This document shows positions 47,661-57,785 of a DNA stretch of 64,000 nt, piece after piece. This DNA is from Helianthus annuus. Taxonomy: Eukaryota; Streptophyta; Magnoliopsida; Asterales; Asteraceae. The notes under the pieces were generated by a model. That model saw only the letters and a list, made by a program, of their open reading frames with translations. It was not told the DNA's origin and ran no database searches. Position 1 is the first letter of the stretch. Each line of letters begins with the position of its first letter. A program made the position numbers and the translations under genes. The stretch lies in NCBI RefSeq assembly GCF_002127325.2, contig NC_035433.2, forward strand, positions 88,839,350 through 88,903,349, read 5' to 3'.

Positions 47661-48288
47661 CACACTACTGTCAGCGACTACCAACACTGAAGTTGCGGTG
47701 TTAATGCGAAGAAATTAAACTGAAACGTAAAATATAAAATAAAATAACTAAGTTGATCTAGGACTCGCGCGTTATGATGTACCAGCGTCTATTTTTTCCC
47801 GTTTGACAGGTTCATCGTAATCTATATATAATATATATCATTACCACTATACAAACCATAATGCATACATTACAACAACCATTGCATCAATATGTTGGAA
47901 ATTATATTTATACAAGATTTTGGCTAAGTTAATTAAATTACTATAAATAATATTAATTTACAAATAAAACAACACAACTTTGAATGGATCAAACCGATTG
48001 AATATGGTAAGATAATGAAACCATTATTTGATGAGGGTACAACCACTTAAACACAAATGTAAGCTATATATAATATATATTATTACCACTATACAAACCA
48101 TAATGCATACATTACGACAACCATTGCATCAATATGTTGGAAATTATATTTATCATGTTTAAATTAGTTAATACGAAAAATAGTAATAAAAATTGACGTA
48201 AAAGTTTTAAATAAGTACAATTAATATAACCAAGTTTAATATAATCATATTTTTAAGAATTCAAGTCAACATTCGCGAATTATACTGC
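47661..48288. repeat. Non-coding sequence with a direct repeat of about 93 bp
   Basis: The block running from atatataatatatat through accactatacaaaccataa to gttggaaattatatttat occurs at about 47822-47912 and again at about 48066-48154, with three or so differences. It may belong to the interior of the Helitron-like element ending at 47615. No gene was seen. Confidence 0.65.
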
Positions 48289-48291
48289 TAA

Positions 48292-49166
48292 GGGTGGAGG
48301 GTATAATCAAACACCTTAGGGTGTTTGAGTGAAATCCTAGCCAATAATATTATGCCATGTCAACTCCCCATTTCACTCCCCATTTTGCACTCAATCAGAG
48401 GGTATAGTCAAACACCCTAGGGTGTTTGAGTTATATATTTTTTATTTTTCTAAAAATTATTCATAAATAAACAAAACATATTAAAAAATATAAAAACAAA
48501 GGTACTTTTAATTAAAAAAACGCATTACATAATAAAAAACCTAACTTAAAATATAAAAATAAATTAAAAAAAACCTAATTTAAAATATAAAAATAAATTT
48601 TAAAAAAGCTAATTTAAAATATAAAAATAAATTAAAAAAAAACCTAATTTAACTATTCGTCGTCGGAATCCGATAAAATGTGGGGTAAATCTTGTTCTCC
48701 AAGATGCTCCACAAGATCATATTTTAGTCTATAGTGCGTATCTTCATCAATGAGCTCGTTATAAACAGTGTCTTCGAAAACGGGCTCGACTGGAGGATGC
48801 CGAATATGTACCGGTGCAATCGCGTTTCCATCGTCTTTTAGAATCATATTATGCATTGAAAAAATAGGAGTGATGATTTTTTAAAAAAAAAAATAAACTT
48901 GAATGGAGAAGAGTTGTGTATTTTAAATTGATTGGAAATATGGGTATTTATATTAAAAATTGTAACGGTCAAAAATAAATTCAAACGGTCGAATAACGTT
49001 CAAATTATTAAAAAAATGGGTCAAAAATCAGTCACTTCAATCGGTGAACACTCACCGAATCTTGTCTTCTCTCTCCTGCTCACCGATTGCCATTTCAAGG
49101 AGGGTGTAGTCACCGAATCGGTGACTAAGTCACCACACAACTCAAACAGACTTATACCCTCCACCC
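48292..49166 (-). mobile_element. Deleted PIF/Harbinger element with transposase remnant
   Basis: The ends gggtggagggtata are near-identical inverted repeats, with TAA at 48289-48291 and 49167-49169. At 875 bp it is larger than a MITE but too small to be autonomous. It holds the tail of a Harbinger transposase at 48653-48856. It sits about 660 bp upstream of the KRP start codon. Confidence 0.85.
48653..48856 (-). pseudogene. C-terminal fragment of a plant Harbinger transposase
   Basis: The 67 aa frame starts MHNMI and continues through a charged stretch to a H-x(2)-LK-x-DLVEHL-type segment and an acidic tail. In plant Harbinger transposases (the DDE family once called Plant transposon protein), HNMI..ED and a final LK.DL(I/V)EH segment mark the last part of the nuclease domain. 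The catalytic DDE triad is missing. The orientation and frame agree with an internally deleted element, whose right end would have held the lost 5' part of the transposase gene. The annotated start is simply the first Met of the surviving piece. Confidence 0.7.
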
Positions 49167-49279
49167 TAAGCTACGGATATCGAACCCTCACTTAAAATTA
49201 AAAGCTTTGTGAATACATTGTCACTATGCCAAAGGCTCTTATATTATTTAAAGAATTTATTATATGAAATAAAAATTAA

Positions 49280-49623
49280 TCTTCCACTTGTTGCGTAGTG
49301 GCATAGGGAGACTTGGATTGTTTAATGAAGATTCAAGTTCAATTCTTACTTCTGTTACTTTGATAGATTAAACAATGATGGATATAGCCTACCTTCCTTG
49401 CATAGGTGACATGTTCTATCCTGAGCCCACCTACGTTTTCGTCCCAATGCGTGTTACGTTAGAGAGTGTTCAGCTCTTGTGATGACAGTCAGCGGTATGG
49501 TTTCCCGGGGGAACGCCGCCCGGTTAAAAAACATAGCCTGACCGAAGTGGGGCAACGAAGCTCTCTAACATAGAAAGTGTGGTAGCCTAATATAAGAAAG
49601 TCGCCGTTATAAAAAAAAATATA
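49280..49623 (+). mobile_element. tRNA-derived SINE in the KRP upstream region
   Basis: A target duplication, tatatgaaataaaa(a)ttaa, lies at 49261-49279 and 49624-49641 with one single-base indel. Box A, tggcataggga (49299-49309), matches at 10 of 11 positions; box B, agttcaattct (49336-49346), at 8 of 11. The 3' end is gccgttat followed by an A tail, like the SINE at 10535-10848. It is an older copy that ends about 200 bp before the KRP start codon. Confidence 0.8.
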
Positions 49624-49692
49624 TATATGAAATAAAATTAAAATATACTATTTCCCCCTCAAAAACACCATTTATTTATTTATCACAACATT

Positions 49693-49696
<4 letters not shown>

Positions 49697-49725
<29 letters not shown>

Positions 49726-49824
49726 AAACTCACCCTCCCTTCTTTAACAGAATTTCATTTCAAACAATTTACAATTCTATGATACACACAAACAGAGTAT
49801 CATCATCATCATCATCATCAATCA
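49697..49824 (+). promoter_or_regulatory. KRP proximal leader: CT run and ATC repeat
   Basis: A (CT)n run of about 30 nt near 49697-49726 lies about 100 nt before the ATG, a common feature of plant 5' leaders. Seven or so ATC/CAT triplets (49799-49820) sit directly before the start codon. The transcription start and TATA box were not fixed; atatatatga at 49621-49630 is a candidate but lies in the SINE tail and target site. Confidence 0.5.
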
Positions 49825-50283
49825 ATGGGGAAATACATGAGGAAACCTAAATTCACCAGTAACACAATAGCTGTACTCGATGTTTCGCTCGGTGTTCGAA
49901 CGAGAGCCAAAACCCTAGCGTTGCAGAAACTTCAAGCACTGAATTCATCCGCCGCAACGCCACCGTCTCCGGCGACGGTGACGGAACAACATACGGAATC
50001 ATGTTATCTGCAGCTACGCAGCCGTAGGCTGGAGAAGCCTCTGGCTCAACGGTTAACGTGCTGCCGACAACGAAACCCTAACCCTAGTGGTGTGAATTCT
50101 TCTTGTTCCGTCGGGTCGGGTCCGGTGGAGACCCGAGTTAAAGGTGGTGGAGAAAATAATTTGGATTTTGATGGTAGAGAAAGGTATGGTTACTTGCTCT
50201 CTAATAATTTGTAATAAGTGCTCTGTTTTTTTAAATTATATATATTTTTTCTTTTTTGGTTGATTTATGTAGAAATAATAATC

Positions 50284-50380
<97 letters not shown>

Positions 50381-53300
50381 GTTCATTTATTCTTGATTTT
50401 ATTGGTGTTTTGTAAAGTTAGGGTTTTTTTTTATAAAAAAAGGTTTTGGAGGTTTTAGCATGAAAGGTTTTTTTATATAAATGAGTTTTATTTTTTTGAC
50501 TAAGAAGCATCAAGAAAATGATTTTTAAAAAATTAACTTTAAATGGTTTAAAAGGTTTTTGAGGTTTTAGCATGAAAGTGTTTACATAAATGAGTGTTTT
50601 TTTTTTTTTTTTTACTAAGAAGCATCAAGAAAATGATTTTAAAAATTTAAACTTTGAATGGTTTAAGAAAAAGGAAAAAACTCTTTATCAAGAAAATGGT
50701 TTTGAATAAAACATCTATCAAGATTTTTTTTTTTTTTTTTAAATATAACATCTATAAAACAAAGTACATAGACAACAAAATGTTGAATTAAATGATGGGC
50801 CAACAATCAGCAATAATATTAAAAAGAAAAATATCAAATATACTAGTTAAAAACACTTAAATTTCATATCAACTTTTTTATTAAATACAATTTTTTTTCA
50901 CTATATTCTTCTCCTTTTCCTAAAGTCATACATAGGAGAAGGGTATCTATGTCAAAATCTTAAAATAGTATATATAAACTATAATTTTTATTCGGATAAA
51001 TATGATAATATTCGAATATTTAGGGAATATATGAAAGAATCCCTTAAATGAAAATGATTAAAGAAGAAGTTGCAACCAAAATTTTTGGAGTCTTTGAAAT
51101 CTAGTTGTCTTTTAGAGCCTTTAAATTTTACCGGTATTCACTTTATCTGTACATAGAAAATGCTCTTTGAAGACACTTTCATATGTGGTACCACTTTTAA
51201 GTTTTAACCGTGAGTACCCATTATTCAAAAACAGAGGCTCAGATCCCATCAATACCCTGCTAACCAATAAAACTTGTAGTTTACGCCGGAAACCATCCAA
51301 CATTTTTCATGCCATTTCGACGCTCGAAACCAAGTCAACAACGAGCGATTAAATTTGACAATTTTTTGTCTACATAATCGTTTCGTTCATGACAGTTTTT
51401 TAAACAGCTCATCAATACCCTGCTAACCAATGAAACCAGCAGTTTACGCCGGAAACTATCCAACATTTTCCACACCATTTCGACTCTCGATCTCAAGTCA
51501 ACAACGCACGATTAATTTTAAGTTTTAACAATCGTTTGTCTACATAATCGTTTCATTTGTGACGGTTTTTAAACCAACTCATCAATACCCTGCTAACCAA
51601 TGAAACCAGCAGGAGTTTATGCCGGAAACCATCCAACATTTTCCATACCATTTCGACTCTAGATCTCAAGTCAACAACGCCAACGCGCGACTAAATTTAA
51701 CAATCCTTTAGTTACATAACGGTTTCATAAGGCGGATCTAGAAATTCGTTACAGGGGCAACGTTTAAAAAAAAGGTAACGAAATTAAAAAAAAAACGTCA
51801 ATTTTTTCCAAAATTTACACTAATACCAGAGCGTCAAAGGGTAGCAGGGGCTACCCCTATTGTAAAGCTAGGTCCGCCCATGGTTTCATTCATGACAGTT
51901 TTTTTTTAAACATGAACTGGTGATAACATTTGACTAAAGATTCAAACAAACTGTTGAACAAGCATAGTAGCTGAATAGGAAAAATAAGTGTCGGCAGACA
52001 TTAAAAACATTTCCGTATTGTCGGTAGTTTGAAATAATTGGTATGAAAAGGCCGAAAACGACTTCCTTTAAGAGGCCAGGCCTTTTTCTAATTTTGTTTT
52101 GTATAGATGATGATAAGATGTTACATTGCATGAAATAATAACTGGTGTTACTCACTTATCATCTGCCCCACATAATGCCTCTCATTTAATATCAACTGTT
52201 TTCTCTTTCCATATCTGGACTACTTCTTGTTGCCTGCATGTAAGAAATTAAAACTTGTCTTTTTTAAGATACATTGTTGTTATTCGGGTCGTGTTTGCGT
52301 TTTGGTTCGCCAGACTGAACCGCTAACTATGGCCTTGTGGTTTAGTGGCATTGGTGATTAGGTGTAAAAAGTTGATGTTAAAAATAAACTACGGTTTTAG
52401 GAAATGACAAACCAAACCGGTCAGGTGTAGTGGTTTGAGCAAGTTTTTTTTAAGTTATTAGTATTTGTTGAAGTTTTAAAATAATAAAGACGGTTTATGA
52501 AGATAGCACATATTCAAGAGAGTAAACTGCCAAAATGGTCACTGATGTTTGGTCACTTTTGCCACTTTAATCCAAAACTCAAACCTTTTGAATCTGGGTT
52601 TATGTGGTTTTCAATTCTGTTGCCATTTTCATTTAAAAACAAAATCTGGTCAGATTTTTCAGTTAACATCCAGTTTTTTTTTTTTTTTTTTTTTGTCTTT
52701 TTCTCCCTTTTAATGAAGGGCAAAATGGTTAAATTTTCTTAATTTGTTATAAGAAAACGTTAAAAGACCATTTTGCCCTTTATTAAAAGGGAGGAAAAAG
52801 ACAAAAAAGCTGGATGTTAACTGAAAAATCTGACAAGATTTTGATTTTGGATGAAAATGGCAACAAGATTGAAACCACAGGGACCCAGATTCAAAAGGTT
52901 TGAGTTTTGGACTAAAGTGGCAAAGGTGACCAAACCTCAAGGACCATTTTGGCAGTTTACTCTATTCAAGATATGAAAACAATAAACAAACTAATAAAGG
53001 TTACACGGCCGGTTAGATTTTGCACGACATGTTCCAAGTTCCAAACTGTCGGGAGGACCGTTAAACAGTAAAAACCAAACCATACGCATTTCAAACCGGT
53101 TGAACCGGCCGATTTGGTTTGCGTAGTTCGGTTGGTTTCGACGGTTTATGAACACCCCTAGTTGTGATCCTTCTTTCTGGTTTGACTTTGTTGGTCAAAA
53201 TAGCTAAATATGAAATAAAAGCTAAGCAAGGGTAGTTTTGTAATTTTACATACTTGCTTCTCACAATCTGATTATGTATTGCAACAGGAGCACTCGAGAA

Positions 53301-54126
53301 AGCACTCCTTGCAGCTCAATAAAGGACTTTAATGTCATTAGCACACCCAGTAATTCCATCACTAGGAGCATACCTTTGGCGCGCGAGATTGAGGAGTTCT
53401 TTGCTGTTCACGAGCAAGAGCAGCTCAGACGGTTTGCTGACAAGTACATTACTTAAAAACTTAAATCTTCATTTTAATTTCATGTGGCAAAATGTGGGTC
53501 GAGGGGCTGTGTGACGGGTTAAAACGATTAATATTGTATGGGTCAAAACGGGTCAGGATCGATTGACAGTATTAAGTTTTCAGTTTAGAGATATCATGAA
53601 TTGACCCATTCAAATTAAATAAGTTTTTTGACTCGTTAGAGATTAAACAGTCAGAATCAACCTAGTTATATGAAAAAGTTTTTTAAGACAAAATTAATAT
53701 GAGACGCGTGTCGTGTGCACATTTTTTTCCTACCCGTTTGTCTTAATGTTTTATTTTTATTTGACCCAAAAAAAAATATATATATATATATTTTTTTTTG
53801 GGGGGGGGGGGGGATTTTACGCAAAGGACAATTTTTACGAGAACAGTAACAACAAAATAAATCATTCATTTTCTCAATTTAGAAAAAAAAAATAAAATAC
53901 AAGAAACTGGTTGAAATGTAATGTTTATTCGTTTTTTCTAACATTCTAAAAAATATATAAACAAAATCGGTTTATGATGTAGAACCTGCGCGTGTGTGTG
54001 TATACAGTATATATCAATTTGTATTTATGGGCTAGAAATTATTTATTTTGATGCAGGTACAACTTCGACTTTGTTGATGAAAAGCCACTTGAAGGATGTT
54101 ACGAATGGGTAAAAGTAGAATTCTAA
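49825..54126 (+). CDS. KRP: Kip-related cyclin-dependent kinase inhibitor (KRP/ICK), 3 exons
   Basis: Exons 49825-50183, 53288-53443 and 54057-54126 join in phase (donors ag/gtatgg and aa/gtacat; acceptors aacag and tgcag). They give 585 nt, or 194 aa, within the usual KRP range. The N-terminus MGKYMRK, the [12 protein letters not shown] motif (residues 24-35) and [12 protein letters not shown] (61-72) are typical of the plant family. The C-terminus from EIEEFF (153-158) to the [20 protein letters not shown] segment (173-192) is the conserved part that binds CDKA and D-type cyclins. Proteins of this family act mainly in the nucleus, inhibit CDK-cyclin complexes and promote endoreduplication or cell-cycle exit. 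Thr-Pro and Ser-rich stretches (125-145) could be phosphorylated. The first intron (3.1 kb) is filled with repeats and MITEs. The exact KRP number cannot be set from sequence alone. Coding sequence is intact. Confidence 0.93.
50284..50380. repeat. (TAA)n microsatellite in KRP intron 1
   Basis: An unbroken run of about 32 TAA/AAT triplets. The all-isoleucine frame across it is a product of the repeat, not a gene. Confidence 0.97.
51247..51913 (+). repeat. Three tandem copies of about 167 bp in KRP intron 1
   Basis: Copies begin at 51247, 51410 and 51580 with catcaataccctgctaacca and share blocks such as ccatccaacatttt and aagtcaacaacg. The third copy is interrupted by the hAT-like MITE at 51729-51881 and resumes with attcatgacag. 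Confidence 0.85.
51729..51881. mobile_element. Small hAT-like MITE within the tandem array
   Basis: A perfect 8 bp duplication, ggtttcat, lies at 51721-51728 and 51882-51889. The ends aaggcggatctag and, from the right, atgggcggacctag are imperfect inverted repeats. Deleting it restores the third repeat unit. It is 153 bp long and resembles the ggcgga-type hAT ends elsewhere in the window. Confidence 0.75.
52520..52962. mobile_element. MULE-type MITE forming a long hairpin in KRP intron 1
   Basis: The 9 bp duplication tattcaaga lies at 52511-52519 and 52963-52971. The ends gagtaaactgccaaaatgg are identical inverted repeats, and the arms continue to pair over about 200 nt each to a loop near 52740. 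The 9 bp duplication and this terminal sequence are typical of Mutator-derived elements. A transcript of the intron could fold into one long stem. Confidence 0.9.
53770..53815. repeat. Homopolymer/dinucleotide cluster in KRP intron 2
   Basis: An A run, (TA)n, a T run and about 13 G in succession. This is low-complexity sequence prone to sequencing length error. Confidence 0.85.
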
Positions 54127-54299
54127 TAAGCAAGATGGACATATGACATTTGTGAAAGCTTGGAATAAAGGGTGTTGGTGTATTTCCGCTTTTGCCCTTG
54201 GTTCTCAATGTAATGTAAAGTGACAAAACTGACCTATTAGGGTAGACTGGGAAGAACAAAAAGTTATTAGGTTTACTTGTTTCATCTATGTCTAGATTT

Positions 54300-54914
54300 G
54301 CAAGTAATAAATAATTTCAAGATTTTAGATTTCCTTTAAGGCTCATGTGTAATCATCCGGGCCAACGCCGGTCCACAGTGACGGATTCAACCCTGTTTTA
54401 TGGGTTTTATATGAACCCATTTGGTTTGAAAAAAAAAAGGAAAAAGTTATTGAAAATCTTGTGTGATTTGAAAAAATTAGTGAGAATTTATCAAAATGAA
54501 CCTACTGAAAAATGTCATTGTCGGTCCAAACATGGGTCGACCCAAACCAGAGACGGTATTTAACTTACAGGATCATTTAGGCATCTCTAAGACAAGACAA
54601 TCATGTATCTAGCATTGCAACAAACAACTCTCATTAGTTATATCTTGCTTTATTTACCACAAATAATATATTTACTCTCAGGTCAGAGTAGATTGACCAT
54701 ACTAGAAATTAATAATCTATGCTAAAGGATAATTTGGGCGTTCGAAACAAGACAAACATATATTTAGCACTGTAACAAACAACTCTCATTCATTATGAGT
54801 CGCTTTACTCGCTATAGATTTACTCATGTTAGAGTTGATCAACGAGACTAACGGTAATTTATGCTACAGAACGTTTAGAAATCTCGAAAACAAGACAATT
54901 GTATATATTTTTTT
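54300..54914. other. Sequence downstream of KRP, no gene recognised
   Basis: It includes the probable end of the KRP 3' UTR (near 54300-54340) and unannotated AT-rich sequence. Two diverged direct repeats with caacaaacaactctcatt occur at about 54618 and 54773. No conserved frame was seen. Confidence 0.5.
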
Positions 54915-56831
54915 GAGTAAACTGCAATTTTACACTCTGTGGTTAGGGGTGATTGGCACCCTTACCCCCCCTAAGGAAATAATTGCAATTTTACCCCCCA
55001 TTGTTTGCTGTTATGTTGCAACCTTACCTCCCGCCTCAAATTTGTTGACTAATCTGTTGACTATAACTTAAAATGACTATAATGCCCTTTCATATTACCC
55101 CCTGTGTTTTTGTGCACTCTGTGATATTACCCCCTGCCACCACTGCCACCGCCATTCACCACCACAACCACCACTGCCACCTCCAGCCATCACCACAACT
55201 TAATATCCCTTTCATATATAACACCACCACTACTTCCGTTACCGGAAACCTGCAACTCCGGTCATCTTCTCCAACGACTGCCACCACTGCCACCTCCAGC
55301 CACCACCACAACCACACTGCCACCACTTTTATACTTTGTAATCTAAAAGTATAATGATGTTACCTTTATTTGTTTTCTCATAATTGTGAAACATTATCTT
55401 CCAAATCATATTCAGTTAGCTTTGTGAATTTTTGAAAGAGGATGTATCAGCCACTTGCTTGTATAGGGCTGTAAACGAGCCGAGCTAGACCTAGCTCGAG
55501 CTCGGCTCGAACTCGATTCGAGCTGGCTCGGCTCGAGCTCGAATTTCAAATCGAGCTGACATTTGAGGCTCGAGCTCGACTCGATTAGAATTCGAGCTAG
55601 CTCGGCTCGGCTCGATCCAGCTCGAACTAACAAAAAATCGCAAAATTTACAACTTAAAAATGAATTTCTTCATAGACTTAGGGCTATAATTGTCATTTAA
55701 TTTAACCATATGGCTAAATATGCAAGTATAAATAGTTAATTCACTTTGTACATTGTCTTTACCTTCTTTTATAGGGGAAATACTCCTTTAGTTTTTGTTT
55801 TCTAATCGATGTGGGACAAAAAAAATGAAAGATATAAACCTTATCGAGCCAGCTCACGAGCTCTCGAGCCGAGCCAGACCAAGCTCGAGCTCGGCTCGTT
55901 TACAAACCGAGCCGAGCCGAGCTGGCTTGTTAACAACCGAGCCAATTTCGAGCCGAGCTTTCTTCGAGCTTTTTTCGAGCGAGTTTCGAGCAAGCTGCGA
56001 GCCACGAGTTTTTTGAACACCCCTATGCTTGTATTTGTCACAAGCTGTATGCATGTTATAGTGCTGACTTAACATCCCCTTCCCCCTTGGGAGATGTCTG
56101 TGTTCTCTACTTCTCTGTACCCTATAGGTCATTTAATTCTAGTTCTACACAATGAAAGTTTTATAGTGTACTAGCTCGAATACTTTCATCCCCAAATACT
56201 AAAAGAAGAACACCTGGGTTTGCATAGTATAACATTACAAATGTTAAATAAGCTAATAAAGTTTTTTTTGTTGAATAGTCAATTTTGCAAAATTATTACT
56301 ACTATAAAAATGAGCTATAGTGTGTCAGTTATGAAATAATAAAAACTGGTATTCGATCTGAGACGGGCAGGGAAGGCAAATAGCTCATTTGGTGTGGGGG
56401 CGTTTTGTTTATTGGGGTTGAAAAGTGGTATTCTATTTTCAGCCCATTAAGCATTTTGCTCTGTTCTTTAGTTGTATAGGACTATAGATAATGCATTTGT
56501 CATATAACATGGTTGTGCGGACCTTTACCGAAGTTCTTTCGATCTGCAGGAATTGTAGCTGATCCAAATTCTTTTGATCCAAGTAAATGAATGCGAACAG
56601 GGGGAGACTATACAAACACTGGTTTCTCAAGTCCATCTCCTTTTCATCCCCCACCTGCCCCTGTTTGGGGTCCACATGGGTTAGTTCATGCTGCCCCCAA
56701 GCTGATTTTGTACTTGGCTGTGTGGTTGTGGTGGTGGTAGTGTGGTTGTGGTGGTGGCTGGAGGTGACAGTGGTGGCAGTCGTTGGAGAAGATGACCGGA
56801 GTTGCAGGTTTCCGGTGACGGAAGTAGTGGT
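54915..56831. mobile_element. Long inverted-repeat (MULE-like) element, broken by hAT and Tekay insertions
   Basis: The left end is gagtaaactgcaattttac, the same opening as the MULE hairpin at 52520. About 110 bp of the left arm (55222-55330, with ccggaaacctgcaactccgg) reappears as its reverse complement at about 56711-56830 with a few mismatches. This identifies 56711-56831 as the start of the right arm. The remaining right arm should lie past the retrotransposon insertion at 56832, beyond the window. A hAT element occupies 55464-56025. Boundaries on the right are inferred. Confidence 0.6.
55464..56025. mobile_element. hAT-like MITE rich in CGAGCT motifs
   Basis: The 562 bp element has ends tagggctgtaaacgag and, from the right, taggggtgttcaaaaaac. 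A perfect 8 bp duplication, tgcttgta, lies at 55456-55463 and 56026-56033. The sub-terminal regions are arrays of cgagctcgg/ccgagccga motifs that can pair with one another. It is inserted in the larger inverted-repeat element at 54915. Confidence 0.88.
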
Positions 56832-57785
56832 TGTCACACCCCAACCGATGGCGTAATCATCGGGGCGCGGCACTGAGCGAAACAGATTGACCAGAAGTTT
56901 CCACAACAACTATTATTACAAATTCAGTTTAATGATACGTCCCATACCGTATCCCAAATAAATAAACAAGTTATCATAGAAGCAACTAGGCAAATAAATT
57001 CCGTTCCGACAACTCAGATTTAATTATTACAAACCAATTGAATAAAAGTATTGCTTGAAGTCATTAAGACTTATCCGGACAAGATCTACAGATAGCTAAT
57101 GCCATAGACCCCGGGTCGGACAACTCCAACGGCTCCATGACAATTGTTTGTTTGCTTCTAGGGACCCCTAGGTAGACCACGACCTACATCTATTCGTTGG
57201 CCTCTAGAGCTTTATTCTAGCCTCGCTTCCCTAGCAGATAAGCTTCCTAATTACCTGTCACATACGTTAGAATATTGTCAATACATAAAATGTAAAGGTG
57301 AGCACACAAGTTTAGTAATAGCATATAGAGTTCGAATAGTTTACGCATAACCAGGCACGTACGCAGAGGAAAACGATGCATGTTAATTATCGACATGGGA
57401 CCATCGATACCAACGACTGCGGCTTGACCGTCCGAGACGGTTCGCAATACATGATTACCACCGTAATCCATGCAAGTATTTGTCCTTAACAACCCCCGTG
57501 TGAACGGGTGCTGAGTCCAAACAATAGTACTATGTTGCTAAGGCAGGTAGATAGCATTCCACGTGTAAACATAATAAACAACATTCATTTAGTCAAGTAG
57601 CACATGCAAATGGTCAGCGTTCAAATAGTTTGTGTTTGATTGTGATTTTATAGGTAACGTATGTAACACCCAAAAGTGCTAAAAGCAAAAAGGGATCGAG
57701 TATACTCACAGTGATTGATTGTGGATTGAAGGGAGCGCTGAGAGTAAGATTAGCCTGAATAGTTCGATAGCATAACGATAAGTAA
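56832..57785 (-). repeat. Partial Tekay-type LTR, split by a second element
   Basis: It begins tgtcacaccccaaccgatgg and follows the first roughly 915 bp of the LTR at 30439 with many substitutions and small indels. The similarity stops at 57785, where a new LTR start (tgtcacacc) follows at once. The rest of this LTR is expected beyond the right edge. The five bases before it are gtggt, its likely target site in the right arm of the element at 54915. Confidence 0.8.

Noticed and set aside
50218..50415. 65-codon frame made almost entirely of isoleucine
   Set aside because: It is a translation of the (TAA)n microsatellite within KRP intron 1.
53030..53161. Right end of another hAT-like MITE (gaacacccctag)
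   Set aside because: No matching left terminus or 8 bp duplication was found to the left, so boundaries cannot be supported.
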